The position numbers and the translations under genes were made by a program. Positions 9,934-19,546 of a stretch of DNA of 64,000 bases are shown one piece after another. The stretch is from positions 169,434 to 233,433 of the forward strand of contig NZ_LN811352.1 of assembly GCF_001006805.1 (NCBI RefSeq), read 5' to 3'. This DNA is from Microvirga massiliensis (lineage in GTDB: Bacteria > Pseudomonadota > Alphaproteobacteria > Rhizobiales > Beijerinckiaceae). Positions within the stretch are counted from its first letter, which is position 1. Every line of letters starts with the position of its first letter. The notes under the pieces were generated by a model. That model made no database searches. It had not been told where the DNA came from and was given only the letters and a program-made list of their open reading frames with translations.

Positions 9934-10717
9934 TGACGAGATCGAGTCTTCCCGCGCTCCGCTCATCGAACATCTCATTGAACTCCGAGCGCGGCTCATC
10001 AAGGCGCTCGTCGCTTTCGTCGTGATGTTCTTCGCGTGCTTCGGCTTCGCGAAATACATCTACAACATTCTCGTCTGGCCCTACGTCAACGCTGTCGGGT
10101 CGCCCGAAAAGGCGCATCTCGTCTATACGCATGGCCTCGAATATCTCTTCACTCAGATCCAGGTCGCCTTCTTCGGAGCCGGGTTCCTGGCGTTCCCGGT
10201 GATAGCGGCCCAAATCTACAAGTTTGTTGCTCCAGGGCTCTACCGGAACGAGCGAAAAGCGTTCCTGCCTTATCTCGTCGCAACCCCGATCCTTTTCACG
10301 ATCGGTGCGATGGTGGTCTACTTCATCGCGATGCCGCTCCTGATGCGCTTCTCGGTCGGGATGCAGCAGCTTGCGACGGAAAACACTCCATCGATCGAAT
10401 TCCTCCCGAAGGTCAGCGAATATCTCTCGCTGATCATGACGCTCATTTTCGCGTTCGGGATCTGCTTCCAACTCCCCGTGATTCTCACGCTGCTTGCGCG
10501 CGCCGGCATCATCGATGCGCAGTTTCTGACGTCCAAAAGGCGCTATGCCATCGTCGTGGTATTCATACTCGCGGCCGTGCTGACACCACCGGACGTGATC
10601 AGCCAGTTCGCCCTTGCGGTCCCGACGTTGCTTCTTTACGAGGCCTCCATCTTATCGGTCCGTATGGTCGAGAAGAAGCGAGCGGCAGCCGAGGCTGCCC
10701 GCGCGGCGGCGGGCTGA
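9917..10717 (+). CDS. tatC: Sec-independent translocase subunit TatC
   Basis: Six-helix membrane core of the Tat receptor, which binds the twin-arginine signal. It is 266 aa. The N-terminal APLIEHLIELRARL cytoplasmic motif is characteristic, and hydrophobic segments follow. The DUF411 protein encoded near 53.5 kb carries a twin-arginine leader and would be a client. The ATG lies inside the tatB coding region (17-base overlap). Confidence 0.97.
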   Translation: MTTADDDEIESSRAPLIEHLIELRARLIKALVAFVVMFFACFGFAKYIYNILVWPYVNAVGSPEKAHLVYTHGLEYLFTQIQVAFFGAGFLAFPVIAAQIYKFVAPGLYRNERKAFLPYLVATPILFTIGAMVVYFIAMPLLMRFSVGMQQLATENTPSIEFLPKVSEYLSLIMTLIFAFGICFQLPVILTLLARAGIIDAQFLTSKRRYAIVVVFILAAVLTPPDVISQFALAVPTLLLYEASILSVRMVEKKRAAAEAARAAAG

Positions 10718-10813
10718 GCGCGTCAACCGCCGTCTTCTACCCGCTCGGCGACTCGACACGGCGAAGCCGCGCTGCTGGACGGGCAGAATGCGGCCGGGGC
10801 GACAGCAGATTCC

Positions 10814-12094
10814 ATGCACGACATCCGCTTCATCCGCGAGAATCCAGATTTCTTTGATGAAAGGCTGCGCAGCCGCGGGCTCGCCCCCCTTTCCGCCGAA
10901 TTGATCAGTCTCGACGATCGTCGCAAGCACGCGGTCTCCGAATTGCAGGCCGCCCTCGAGCGCCGCAATTCCACGTCCCGGGAAATCGGTCAGGCAAAGG
11001 CCGCGCGCGATGAGGACCGGGCTCAACGCCTCATGACCGAGGTCGCCGACCTGAAGGAGAGGGTGCCTCAACTTGAGGAAGCCGAGCGTATGGCGGGTCT
11101 CGAGCTCGAGCAGGCGCTCGAGGTCATTCCAAACCTGCCCAAGCCGGACGTGCCCGTCGGAACAGATGAAACCGGCAATGTCGAGCGGCACCGTTTCGGC
11201 ACGCCACGTCCACTGACCTCGCCGCGGGAGCACTTCGAGATCGGCGAAAGCCTCGGCCTCATGGATTTCGAGGCGGCGAGCAAACTCTCAGGATCCCGCT
11301 TCGTCGTGCTTCGCGGGGCCCTGGCTCGGCTCGAGCGGGCCCTCGGACAATTCATGATCGATCTGCACACCCAGGAGCATGGCTATACCGAAATCGCTCC
11401 TCCGCTCCTGGTGCGCGACGAGATTCCATACGGAACAGGGAACCTCCCCAAGGCGGCCGAGGATATGTTCCGGACGCGAGAGGGCCTCTGGCTCATTCCA
11501 ACGGCCGAAGTCCCACTGACCAATCTCGTCCGTGAGAGCATTCTCGCAGAAGATGCTCTGCCGATGCGTTTCGTGGCCCTGACGCCTTGCTTCCGCTCGG
11601 AAGCCGGCGCAGCCGGCCGTGACACCAGGGGAATGCTGCGGCAGCATCAGTTCTGGAAGTGTGAGCTCGTCTCGGTCACGACACCTGAAAGCTCTGCCGA
11701 TGAGCACGAGCGAATGCTGTCATGCGCGGAGGATGTCCTGAAACGGCTCGAGCTGCCTTTCCGGACGGTCACACTGTGCACGGGTGACATGGGCTTCGCT
11801 TCGGCCAAGACCTACGACATCGAGGTTTGGCTACCAGGGCAGGGGACATACCGTGAGATCTCGAGTTGCTCGGTCTGCACCGATTTCCAGGCGCGTCGGA
11901 TGAACGCCCGCTACCGTCCTCGTGACAGCAAGGGGCCGCGTTTCGTGCACACGCTGAACGGATCGGGCGTCGCAGTGGGCCGCGCCCTGATCGCAGTCCT
12001 CGAAAACTATCTGGATGAGGATAGCAGCGTAACGGTTCCGTCGGCTCTGATACCGTATATGGGCGGTCTCCGACGTATCGAACGGAACTCCTGA
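10814..12094 (+). CDS. serS: seryl-tRNA synthetase
   Basis: Class II synthetase that charges tRNA-Ser and tRNA-Sec. It is 426 aa. The N-terminal coiled-coil arm covers about residues 30-100. The catalytic core includes motif 2 ([20 protein letters not shown]) and motif 3 near the C-terminus ([17 protein letters not shown]). The surE ATG follows the stop by two bases, so serS and surE are probably coupled. Confidence 0.97.
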   Translation: MHDIRFIRENPDFFDERLRSRGLAPLSAELISLDDRRKHAVSELQAALERRNSTSREIGQAKAARDEDRAQRLMTEVADLKERVPQLEEAERMAGLELEQALEVIPNLPKPDVPVGTDETGNVERHRFGTPRPLTSPREHFEIGESLGLMDFEAASKLSGSRFVVLRGALARLERALGQFMIDLHTQEHGYTEIAPPLLVRDEIPYGTGNLPKAAEDMFRTREGLWLIPTAEVPLTNLVRESILAEDALPMRFVALTPCFRSEAGAAGRDTRGMLRQHQFWKCELVSVTTPESSADEHERMLSCAEDVLKRLELPFRTVTLCTGDMGFASAKTYDIEVWLPGQGTYREISSCSVCTDFQARRMNARYRPRDSKGPRFVHTLNGSGVAVGRALIAVLENYLDEDSSVTVPSALIPYMGGLRRIERNS

Positions 12095-12096
12095 AT

Positions 12097-12858
12097 ATGC
12101 GTATTCTCTGCACGAACGACGACGGGATCCATGCACCCGGCTTGAAGGCGCTTGAGGAGATCGCGCGTCAGCTCACCGACGATGTCTGGATCGTGGCTCC
12201 GGAAACTGACCAGAGCGGCGTGTCGCATTCGCTCTCGCTGAACGATCCCCTGCGCCTGCGCGAGCTTTCCGATCGGCGTTTCGCGGTCAAGGGAACGCCG
12301 ACCGATTGTGTGATCATGGCGGTCCGCCACATCATGCAGGAGTCGCGCCCGGATCTCGTGCTGTCAGGCGTCAACCGGGGACAGAACGTCGCCGAGGACG
12401 TCAGCTATTCGGGGACGGTTGCAGGAGCGATCGAGGGCACCATCCTGGGCGTTCCTTCTATTGCACTCTCCCAGGCCTCCGGCCCGGGTGGGCGTGCTGC
12501 CGTTCGCTGGCATTGCGCGACCACCCACGGCCCCGGACTCATCCGGAGGATCCTCGAGGTCGGGATCGAGAGCGGCATTCTGGTCAACGTCAATTTCCCG
12601 GATTGCGAACCCTCCGAGGTGGAGGGGGCCGCCGTCGTCAACCAGGGCCAGCGCAATCAGGAACTCCTCCGCCTCGACGAACGGCGGGACGGGCGCGGAA
12701 ATCCGTATTACTGGATCGCTTTCGAGCGCCGCCGAACAGTCTCGAGCAACGGCACGGATCTCTGGGCCATCGAGAACCGCCGAATCGCCGTGACGCCCCT
12801 GAGACTCGACATGACGGACGAGCCGACGCTGACGCGGTTCGCGCAGGCCCTGTGCTGA
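12097..12858 (+). CDS. surE: 5'-nucleotidase SurE
   Basis: Metal-dependent phosphatase acting on nucleoside monophosphates and polyphosphate. It is 253 aa. It starts with the diagnostic CTNDDGIHAPG, where the Asp pair at residues 8-9 binds the metal. SGVNRGQN and YSGTVAGAIEG blocks follow. It is followed by pcm, the classic surE-pcm pair of stress-survival genes. Confidence 0.96.
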   Translation: MRILCTNDDGIHAPGLKALEEIARQLTDDVWIVAPETDQSGVSHSLSLNDPLRLRELSDRRFAVKGTPTDCVIMAVRHIMQESRPDLVLSGVNRGQNVAEDVSYSGTVAGAIEGTILGVPSIALSQASGPGGRAAVRWHCATTHGPGLIRRILEVGIESGILVNVNFPDCEPSEVEGAAVVNQGQRNQELLRLDERRDGRGNPYYWIAFERRRTVSSNGTDLWAIENRRIAVTPLRLDMTDEPTLTRFAQALC

Positions 12859-12862
12859 GGGC

Positions 12863-13573
12863 ATGTATCTCCGGGTAGCTGTGCCTCGCGGAGGAGAGGA
12901 GCCGGTGTCGAGTGGGGGGGCGGAGAGAAGGCGGGTGTCGGATGCGATCGGGGCGGCGTCCTTCATCCTCTCGCTGCGGGCACGCGGCGTAGGCGACACG
13001 GGCGTTCTTCGGGCCATGGAACTCGTGCCGCGCGAGGTCTTTGCGCCGCGACGCTTCGCGGATCTTTCGCGGAGGGATCTCGCGCTTCCGCTTCCTTGTG
13101 GGCAGACGATGACCGCGCCTGGGACGGTCGCCGCGATGTTGGTCCGCCTCGGCGTACTTCCGGGCAACAGGGTTCTGGAGGTCGGTACCGGAAGCGGTTA
13201 CACGGCAGCTCTTCTCGCACGGCTCGGTGGGCAAGTGAAGACGGTGGAGCGATTCGAGACCCTTGCAGCAGCTGCGGTCGGACAACTGAAGGCGGCGGGC
13301 CTGGAGGATGGCGTCACCGTCGAACTCGGCGATGGCCTTGCTCCGCCCGGCACCGAAACGTTCGATCGTATTCTCGTCAATGGGGTTGCGCCGACGATAC
13401 CAGCCGTTCTCGTCGAGCGTCTTGCGGCAAAGGGATGCCTCGTCGGCGCCGTCGTAACCGACCAGGGACCTCGTCTCGTGCGGATCGAGCAAACGGATGA
13501 AGGGCCGCGTGAATGGGTGGGCTCATCGGTCCGACTCTCTCCGTTGCTGGCCGGCCGGTCGGCGGCTCTCTGA
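12863..13573 (+). CDS. pcm: protein-L-isoaspartate O-methyltransferase
   Basis: Repairs isoaspartyl damage using S-adenosylmethionine. It is 236 aa from ATG 12863, four bases after the surE stop; an internal GTG would shorten an unconserved N-terminus. The SAM-binding motif I is VLEVGTGSGY (about 104-113), preceded by the family LPCGQTMTAPGTVA block. The context with surE supports the assignment. Confidence 0.92.
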   Translation: MYLRVAVPRGGEEPVSSGGAERRRVSDAIGAASFILSLRARGVGDTGVLRAMELVPREVFAPRRFADLSRRDLALPLPCGQTMTAPGTVAAMLVRLGVLPGNRVLEVGTGSGYTAALLARLGGQVKTVERFETLAAAAVGQLKAAGLEDGVTVELGDGLAPPGTETFDRILVNGVAPTIPAVLVERLAAKGCLVGAVVTDQGPRLVRIEQTDEGPREWVGSSVRLSPLLAGRSAAL

Positions 13574-13704
13574 TCTCGCCTCGCGTAGAGAGAATCTCGC
13601 GTCACCACTGCCGAAATTTACATCCGGACCCTGCGACGAAACGCTTGCTTAACCTGAATACCTCTTAATCACCAACATCAGTATCGCGTGTCGGTGGGGC
13701 TAAC

Positions 13705-14964
13705 ATGAGCGTGTGCGTTGGTGATCGGGGTTTGGGGGCTGTTTCTCGTTTCGCTCTCGTCGTCCTGATCGGCGGTGCGGCCTCAGCGTGTAGTTCCGAC
13801 ACGGTGCGGTTCGCCGAGAACCCGTTCTCGAATCCATTTGCAACGACGACTGCGCATCAGACGCCGCCACCCTCGACATCATGGGAGTCGGCGCCTCCGG
13901 CACCTGCGGTCGCTGCCGTCCCTACCGCACCGGTGCAGACGGCTGCTCTGCCCCCGCTCGCGTCGCAGCCGTCTGCTGCACCACGCAATCCGGTGTCGCC
14001 ACCGGTAACTGCATCGGGCACGGGAGGTTGGACCGCAACCGGCGGAACGCCCGTCACGGTCGCCAGCGGCGACGATCTCAACGCCATTTCACGGCGCTAC
14101 GGCGTGCCAGGTTCAGCAATCCTCGCAGCGAATGGTCTGTCGCATGCCGGACAAGTGAGTGCAGGACGTCAGATCACGATTCCGGTCTACAGCACCGCTG
14201 CTTCGCGCACCGCAGTAGCCGCATCGACTCCGCCACAACGTCCGACCGCCCCGGTGCCACAACCCAAATTCCGCCTCGTGGAAAGTGCGAAGCCGGCTGC
14301 ATCAGCGCCCGCCAAGCCCGTCAAGGCATCGTTTGCAGCAACTCCGGTGGTCGCGACGACAGCCCCGAAGGCATCTGCGGCTCCGGCAGTGGCAAAAGCG
14401 CCCGCGCCGCAACCTGCGGCCGCTACCCAAGTGGTGGCGGCAAAACCGGTCGAAAAGGCGGTCGAGAAGCCCGCAGAGGCACGCGTCGCAGTGGCGAGGG
14501 TCGAGGCCCCCGTCGCCAAGCCTGCCACGGCTGCAGTGGTTGAGCCGACAAAGCCGGCCGAAGTCGAGCAGACGGCGAGCCTCGCGGCTCCTCCGACCGA
14601 TTTCCGCTGGCCTGCTCGCGGCCGCGTCATTGCCGGGTTCGGATCGAATGGCGGCAACGAAGGCATCAATATCGCGCTTCCGGAGGGTACGCCCGTAAAG
14701 GCGACCGAGGCCGGTACCGTGACCTATGCGGGCAGCGAGGTGAAAGGCTACGGCAACCTCGTCCTGATCCGGCATGAAAACGGCTACATCTCAGCCTACG
14801 CTCATAATGGCGAGCTGTCGGTCAAGCGCGGAGAGCGTGTGAAGCGCGGCCAGGTGATTGCCAGGTCGGGGCAGACCGGGAACGTGACCTCGCCCCAACT
14901 CCATTTCGAAATCCGTAAGGGGCAGACGCCGGTCGATCCGATTGCTCACCTGAGCGGAAGCTGA
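13705..14964 (+). CDS. nlpD: LysM and LytM (M23) domain lipoprotein, NlpD-like
   Basis: A 419-aa envelope protein. The N-terminal hydrophobic leader ends GGAASAC, an imperfect lipobox, so it is probably a lipoprotein. A LysM domain (about 113-160) precedes a long Ala/Pro/Lys linker and a C-terminal M23/LytM domain (about 299-419). In the LytM domain the usual HxxxD zinc site is replaced by NEGIN, while AYAHN and QLHFE remain. It is therefore probably catalytically dead and, like NlpD/EnvC, would activate amidases. The surE-pcm-nlpD order is the classical one. Confidence 0.9.
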   Translation: MSVCVGDRGLGAVSRFALVVLIGGAASACSSDTVRFAENPFSNPFATTTAHQTPPPSTSWESAPPAPAVAAVPTAPVQTAALPPLASQPSAAPRNPVSPPVTASGTGGWTATGGTPVTVASGDDLNAISRRYGVPGSAILAANGLSHAGQVSAGRQITIPVYSTAASRTAVAASTPPQRPTAPVPQPKFRLVESAKPAASAPAKPVKASFAATPVVATTAPKASAAPAVAKAPAPQPAAATQVVAAKPVEKAVEKPAEARVAVARVEAPVAKPATAAVVEPTKPAEVEQTASLAAPPTDFRWPARGRVIAGFGSNGGNEGINIALPEGTPVKATEAGTVTYAGSEVKGYGNLVLIRHENGYISAYAHNGELSVKRGERVKRGQVIARSGQTGNVTSPQLHFEIRKGQTPVDPIAHLSGS

Positions 14965-15012
14965 TCGATACGGATGGGCCACCTCTCGGAAATTGCAGGC
15001 GGCCAAAGCGAC

Positions 15013-15045
15013 GGGGCGGTGGATGTTCAGCCACCGCCCCTTTCT
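15013..15045 (+). terminator. Rho-independent terminator after nlpD
   Basis: A perfect 10-bp stem (ggggcggtgg at 15013-15022, ccaccgcccc at 15031-15040) with an 8-base loop is followed by TTTCT. It ends the long plus-strand run in the gap between convergent nlpD and the DUF815 gene. Confidence 0.8.
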
Positions 15046-15067
15046 CATTTCCCGGCAACCGGCTAGC

Positions 15068-15952
15068 TCAGGTGAGAGCCCGTCCGGCTCGCCCGGCGTA
15101 ATCCTGCACGAACTGCCAAGCCGTTCTCCCCGAACGTGAGCCTCGGGTTGTTGCCCACTCGAGCGCTTCCGCCCTGGTGCCTTCGGGATCCGTGTCGAGT
15201 CCCCAATGGGCGAGATAGCCAAACACCATGGCCAGGTACTCGTCCTGGCTGCAGCGGTGAAATCCCAGCCAAAGTCCGAATCTGTCCGACAGCGAGACCT
15301 TCTCCTCGACGGCCTCTCCGGGATTGATGGCGGTGGATCGCTCGTTCTCCATCATGTCCCGCGGCAGCAGATGTCGCCGGTTTGAGGTTGCATAGAAGAT
15401 GACGTTATGCGGCCGCCCCTCGATGCCACCCTCGAGAACTGCCTTGAGGGATTTGTAGGACGTGTCGTCGGCATCGAACGAGAGATCGTCACAGAAGATG
15501 ATGAACCGGTGGGGATCCTGGCGGAGGATCGTCATCAGATCCGGGAGAGAATCGATGTCCTCCCTGTGGATCTCGATCAGCTTCAATGCCGTGCGATCTT
15601 CGCGAGAGCTGTTGACGGTCTCGTGGGCCGCCTTCACGAGCGAAGATTTCCCCATGCCCCGAGCACCCCAGAGGAGCGCGTTATTGGCCGGAAGGCCGTC
15701 GGCGAACCGGGTCGTGTTCTCGAGAAGGATGTCCCTTACCCGGTCGATGCCGCGAAGCAGCGTCATCTCGACCCGGTTCACTCTCGGGACAGGGGCCAGG
15801 CGCCGGCCGTTCGGATGCCACACGAAGGCGTCCGCCACGGTGAAATCAAGAGGAGTCGATTCCGGTGGGGCAATCCGTTCGAGCGCATGGGCAACCCGCT
15901 CGAGCAGGCTGGTGATCTCCGGCGGAATGGTGGGCAGGGTCTCAGGAGGCAT
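15068..15952 (-). CDS. DUF815 family ATPase
   Basis: A 294-aa P-loop ATPase of unknown physiological role. Walker A is WGARGMGKSS (about 95-104) and Walker B is FIIFCDDLSF (about 148-157). Sensor-like FYATSNRRHLLPRD and SDRFGLWLGF segments are typical of DUF815 (AAA-like) proteins. The start at ATG 15952 has an AGGAG-type ribosome site just upstream. It is divergent from yajC and convergent with nlpD. The family is widely conserved in Alphaproteobacteria, but I know of no established function. Confidence 0.85.
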   Translation of the reverse strand: MPPETLPTIPPEITSLLERVAHALERIAPPESTPLDFTVADAFVWHPNGRRLAPVPRVNRVEMTLLRGIDRVRDILLENTTRFADGLPANNALLWGARGMGKSSLVKAAHETVNSSREDRTALKLIEIHREDIDSLPDLMTILRQDPHRFIIFCDDLSFDADDTSYKSLKAVLEGGIEGRPHNVIFYATSNRRHLLPRDMMENERSTAINPGEAVEEKVSLSDRFGLWLGFHRCSQDEYLAMVFGYLAHWGLDTDPEGTRAEALEWATTRGSRSGRTAWQFVQDYAGRAGRALT

Positions 15953-16140
15953 TACAATCTCGCTAGGGACAGTTCCGATCTGCTGAATAGAGTCATTTTC
16001 CGGGCGGCGAAATCCACATGGCTCCGGGCCTGCCGTCGTGCGGTGCGTCCTAGGGCGACAGCGGCCCCTGCGCACGGCATGGCTGTAGTTCGTTGATTTC
16101 GCGAGGTCGATGCGTATAGTCCCGGCCGCTATCGAAACCA

Positions 16141-16179
16141 AAAGGCGCGGCGAGGCGAAGGGCCTCGGCTCGCGCCTTT
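16141..16179 (+). promoter_or_regulatory. strong hairpin just before yajC
   Basis: Arms aaaggcgcg (16141-16149) and cgcgccttt (16171-16179) enclose a second stem, cgaggc/gcctcg (16151-16156, 16162-16167). The structure ends four bases before the yajC ATG at 16184 and would sequester that region. It could be a terminator for upstream transcription or a leader that controls yajC-secDF translation. Confidence 0.5.
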
Positions 16180-16183
16180 ATCC

Positions 16184-16525
16184 ATGGAGAGACGCTTGAT
16201 CACCCCCGCTTTCGCGCAAGGGGCCCCCGCTGCGGGCGGTGGCGATATTTTTCTCCAACTCGTGCCGTTCGTCCTCATTTTCATTATTATGTGGTTCCTG
16301 ATCATTCGGCCGCAGCAGCGGCGGGTGAAGGATCACCAGGAAATGATCAAGAACGTCCGCCGTGGCGACACTGTTGTGACCTCGGGCGGGATCATCGGGA
16401 AGGTCACCAAGGTCACCGAGGACTCCACCGACATCGACGTGGAGATTGCCGACGGCGTAAAGGTGAAGGTCGCGCGATCCATGATCGCAGAGGTTCGGAC
16501 CAAGGGCGAGCCCGTCAAGGCCTGA
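16184..16525 (+). CDS. yajC: Sec translocon accessory protein YajC
   Basis: Small inner-membrane partner of SecDF. It is 113 aa, with a transmembrane helix at about 25-42 (LVPFVLIFIIMWFLIIRP), the QQRRVKDHQEMI basic patch and a soluble C-terminal domain starting RRGDTVVTSGGI. Two starts are possible: ATG 16184, which has no ribosome site, or TTG 16196. GGAGAG sits just upstream of the TTG, which gives MITPAFAQ, close to typical alphaproteobacterial YajC N-termini. secD follows 30 bases downstream. Confidence 0.95.
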   Translation: MERRLITPAFAQGAPAAGGGDIFLQLVPFVLIFIIMWFLIIRPQQRRVKDHQEMIKNVRRGDTVVTSGGIIGKVTKVTEDSTDIDVEIADGVKVKVARSMIAEVRTKGEPVKA

Positions 16526-16555
16526 CCGGACGCGACACGAAAGGTTTGTACGGGA

Positions 16556-18163
16556 ATGCTCCGGTTCTCCACCCCGAAGGTCGTCGCGATCGTCGCGACC
16601 GTGCTGATCGGCCTGCTCCTTGCCGTTCCGAGCATGATGTCTGCGGATCAGCGCCTCGCGTTACGGCAAAGCCTTCCGGGCTGGGTGCCATCCTGGATCG
16701 TCCCGACGCGAGCCATCGTTCTCGGCCTCGATCTTCAGGGGGGCTCGCATGTTCTCCTTGAGGTCGATGTTCCGGACTTCATGCGAACTCAAGCGACGCA
16801 ACTGCGCGACGATGTCCGCCGCGTCTTCCGCGAAGCCCGCGTCGCGCCTCAAGGCGGAATCCAGCTCCTGCCGCGAGGGGTCCAGGTTCGGGTAACGGAT
16901 GCCGACGATCGGGAGAAGGTGCTGCCCCGCCTCCGGGAACTCGCGCAGCCGATCTCGAATGCCATCCTGGGGCAAACTGGCGCCCGGGAAATCGAGATCA
17001 CGGAGGCCCCGGATGGCCTGATTCAGCTTGTCTATTCTGAGGAAGGTTCCCGTGAGCGGATTCGCCGTGCGGCCGAGCAGGCCATGGAGGTGCTCCGCCG
17101 GCGCGTCGACGCGCTCGGGACGACCGAGCCGAACATCCAGAGGCAGGGGGCAGACCGGATTCTCGTTCAAGTGCCGGGCCTGCAGGATCCGCAACGCCTG
17201 AAGGAAATTCTCGGGCGTACGGCAAAGCTCGAATTCCGATTGGTTGCCGATCAGCCTACGGGAGACGTCGACCTGCTTCCTTCCCGGGACGCCGGGGGAC
17301 AGCGTATCCCGGTGGAGAGGCGGGTCATCGTCGAGGGTGCCGACCTTACCGATGCCCAGCCGGCTTTCGACCAGCGCACTAACGAGCCGATCGTCAATTT
17401 CCGCTTCAACATCAGGGGGGCACAGCGCTTCGGGCAGGCTACGACCGAGAATGTCGGGCGCCCGCTGGCGATCGTCCTTGATAACGAGGTCATCTCGGCT
17501 CCACGGATCCAGACGCCGATCACGGGGGGCGCAGGGCAGATCTCGGGTCGTTTCACGGTCCAGCAGGCCAATGACCTTGCCGTGCTGCTCCGCGCGGGTG
17601 CGCTTCCCGCGAAGCTGACGATCGTCGAGGAACGCACGGTTGGCCCGGGCCTCGGGCAGGACTCCATTGAAGCCGGGCAACTCGCCCTCGTTGTCGGAAC
17701 CCTGCTTGTCGCGGCCTTCATGATCGGGACATACGGATTTCTCGGCTTCATCGCCGTGGTGGCGGTTCTCATCAATGTCGGGCTGATCTTCGGCGTTCTA
17801 TCCGTGCTTCAGGCGACGCTGACGCTGCCGGGAATTGCAGGTATCCTGCTGACCATCGGCATGGCGGTCGATTCCAACGTCCTGATCTACGAGCGCATCC
17901 GGGAAGAGGCCCGGCTCGGACGCTCCGCGGCATTGTCGATGGATCAGGGCTTCGTTCGTGCGCTCGGCACCATCGTCGACGCGAACTTCACGACCCTTCT
18001 GGCCGGGGCGATCCTGTTCTTCCTCGGCACAGGGCCCGTTCGCGGCTTCGCCGTGACGCTCTCGATCGGCATCATCACCACCGTTTTCACGGCCTACACG
18101 GTGACGAAGCTCTTGCTTGCCACTTGGTACCGCTACGCGCGACCCAAGGCCATCACGTTCTGA
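16556..18163 (+). CDS. secD: protein translocase subunit SecD
   Basis: Proton-driven motor that pulls secreted proteins across the membrane. It is 535 aa: an N-terminal transmembrane helix, a large periplasmic part with the DLQGGSHVLLEVD block, then five C-terminal helices. These carry LTIGMAVDSNVLIYERIREE with the conserved functional Asp. It is followed by secF after 16 bases. Confidence 0.97.
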   Translation: MLRFSTPKVVAIVATVLIGLLLAVPSMMSADQRLALRQSLPGWVPSWIVPTRAIVLGLDLQGGSHVLLEVDVPDFMRTQATQLRDDVRRVFREARVAPQGGIQLLPRGVQVRVTDADDREKVLPRLRELAQPISNAILGQTGAREIEITEAPDGLIQLVYSEEGSRERIRRAAEQAMEVLRRRVDALGTTEPNIQRQGADRILVQVPGLQDPQRLKEILGRTAKLEFRLVADQPTGDVDLLPSRDAGGQRIPVERRVIVEGADLTDAQPAFDQRTNEPIVNFRFNIRGAQRFGQATTENVGRPLAIVLDNEVISAPRIQTPITGGAGQISGRFTVQQANDLAVLLRAGALPAKLTIVEERTVGPGLGQDSIEAGQLALVVGTLLVAAFMIGTYGFLGFIAVVAVLINVGLIFGVLSVLQATLTLPGIAGILLTIGMAVDSNVLIYERIREEARLGRSAALSMDQGFVRALGTIVDANFTTLLAGAILFFLGTGPVRGFAVTLSIGIITTVFTAYTVTKLLLATWYRYARPKAITF

Positions 18164-18179
18164 CAGGGCCCCGGCCACC

Positions 18180-19121
18180 ATGCTGATCCGCTATTTCCCG
18201 ACCGATACGAAATACGAGTTCATGCGCATTCGGCGCATGAGCTTTCCGTTCTCTGCCGCGATGTCGGTTCTGGCGGTCGTCCTGTTCTTCACCATCGGGA
18301 TGAACTTCGGCATCGACTTCAAGGGTGGGACCCTGGTCGAGCTCATGGCGAAAGGGCCGAGCGCCGATGTCGCCGCCGTACGCCAGACCGCCGACACGCT
18401 CGGATTCGGTGAAGTTGAGGTGCAGGAATTCGGCGATGGCCGCGAGGTTTCTGTGCGCATCGAGCTCCAGCCCGGGGGTGAGCAGGGACAGCAGGCGGTC
18501 GTCTCCAAGATGCGGGAAGCGTTCTCCGCCGACTATGATTTCCGACGGATCGAAGTCGTTGGCCCTCGGGTCTCGGGCGAGCTCGTGCAGTCCGGCACGA
18601 TCGGCATCATCCTCTCGCTCTTCGCGATCCTGGCCTATCTCTGGTTCCGCTTCGAATGGCAGTTCGCGATAGGCGCCATCGTTGCGACGCTCCACGATAT
18701 CGTCCTGACGATGGGATTTTTTGCAATCACGCAGATCGAGTTCAATATGACCTCGATTGCGGCACTGCTCACGATCATCGGCTATTCGCTGAACGACACG
18801 GTCGTCGTTTATGACCGCGTCCGTGAAACGATGCGGAAATACAAGCGACTGCCACTCAATGACCTCCTCGACCGAGCGATGAACGAGACGCTCACGCGCA
18901 CGATCATCACGGGTTGCTCCACGGGACTGGCATTGATCGCGCTCGCCATCTTCGGCGGTGACGTGCTGTCGAGCTTCTCGTACGCGATGCTGTTCGGGCT
19001 TGTGATCGGTACCTATTCGTCGGTCTTCATCGCGGGTCCGATCCTGATCTATCTCGGGCTGAAGCCCGGCTCGGAGCAAACCCTCACAGCCGACACGCGC
19101 GTCGCGCAACCTGCGGAGTAG
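18180..19121 (+). CDS. secF: protein translocase subunit SecF
   Basis: Partner of SecD. It is 313 aa from ATG 18180; an in-frame codon upstream lies inside secD and is rejected. Hallmarks are GIDFKGGTLVEL in the first periplasmic segment and the conserved GYSLNDTVVVYDRVRE block in the RND-like membrane domain. The next gene starts four bases after its stop. Confidence 0.97.
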   Translation: MLIRYFPTDTKYEFMRIRRMSFPFSAAMSVLAVVLFFTIGMNFGIDFKGGTLVELMAKGPSADVAAVRQTADTLGFGEVEVQEFGDGREVSVRIELQPGGEQGQQAVVSKMREAFSADYDFRRIEVVGPRVSGELVQSGTIGIILSLFAILAYLWFRFEWQFAIGAIVATLHDIVLTMGFFAITQIEFNMTSIAALLTIIGYSLNDTVVVYDRVRETMRKYKRLPLNDLLDRAMNETLTRTIITGCSTGLALIALAIFGGDVLSSFSYAMLFGLVIGTYSSVFIAGPILIYLGLKPGSEQTLTADTRVAQPAE

Positions 19122-19125
19122 AACC

Positions 19126-19518
19126 GTGGCGGGCCGGATCTATGAAGGTTTCGTGCCCGGTCGCCATCTGATCGACGCCTATGGCAGAGGCGGCTTCCGC
19201 TTTGCGGAGATGTCCCATCGCGGATCGATCCTCGCGCTTCCTTCCGGCATACATGCCTGGGATGTCGCAGACGTCACCGACCTGACGCCGGAGGCATTTG
19301 CGCTCGTGCGTGAGGAAGCTGATGCGATCGATCTTCTCCTGATCGGCACCGGGCCGGAGGTCGCAGCTCTGCCCGAGCCCGTCCGAGCGGTGCTTCGGGG
19401 CGCAGGAATCAGAATAGACGTGATGCCGACGGGCGCCGCAGCGAGGACCTTCAACGTGCTCCTCGCCGAGAACCGGCGTGTGGCCGCCGCACTGATTGCG
19501 GTTCCGGAAGCCGGCTGA
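19126..19518 (+). CDS. Mth938-like domain protein (DUF498; NDUFAF3 family)
   Basis: A 130-aa soluble alpha/beta protein with the family pattern: SIL and PSG near the N-terminus, then LLIGTGPEVAALPEPVRAVL and MPTGAAARTFNVLLAENRRVAAALI. The GTG start lies four bases after secF, so it is almost surely co-translated. Eukaryotic members (NDUFAF3) assist respiratory complex I assembly. The bacterial role is inferred from family and position, not shown. Confidence 0.85.
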   Translation: MAGRIYEGFVPGRHLIDAYGRGGFRFAEMSHRGSILALPSGIHAWDVADVTDLTPEAFALVREEADAIDLLLIGTGPEVAALPEPVRAVLRGAGIRIDVMPTGAAARTFNVLLAENRRVAAALIAVPEAG

Positions 19519-19546
19519 CATTGTCCGCTGGAGGTGGGTTTCGCAC

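Noticed and set aside
13640..13675. Possible CtrA-type site (TTAACC and TTAA elements) before nlpD
   Set aside because: The two TTAA elements are 12 bases apart, not the 7 of the CtrA consensus, so the match is too weak to claim.
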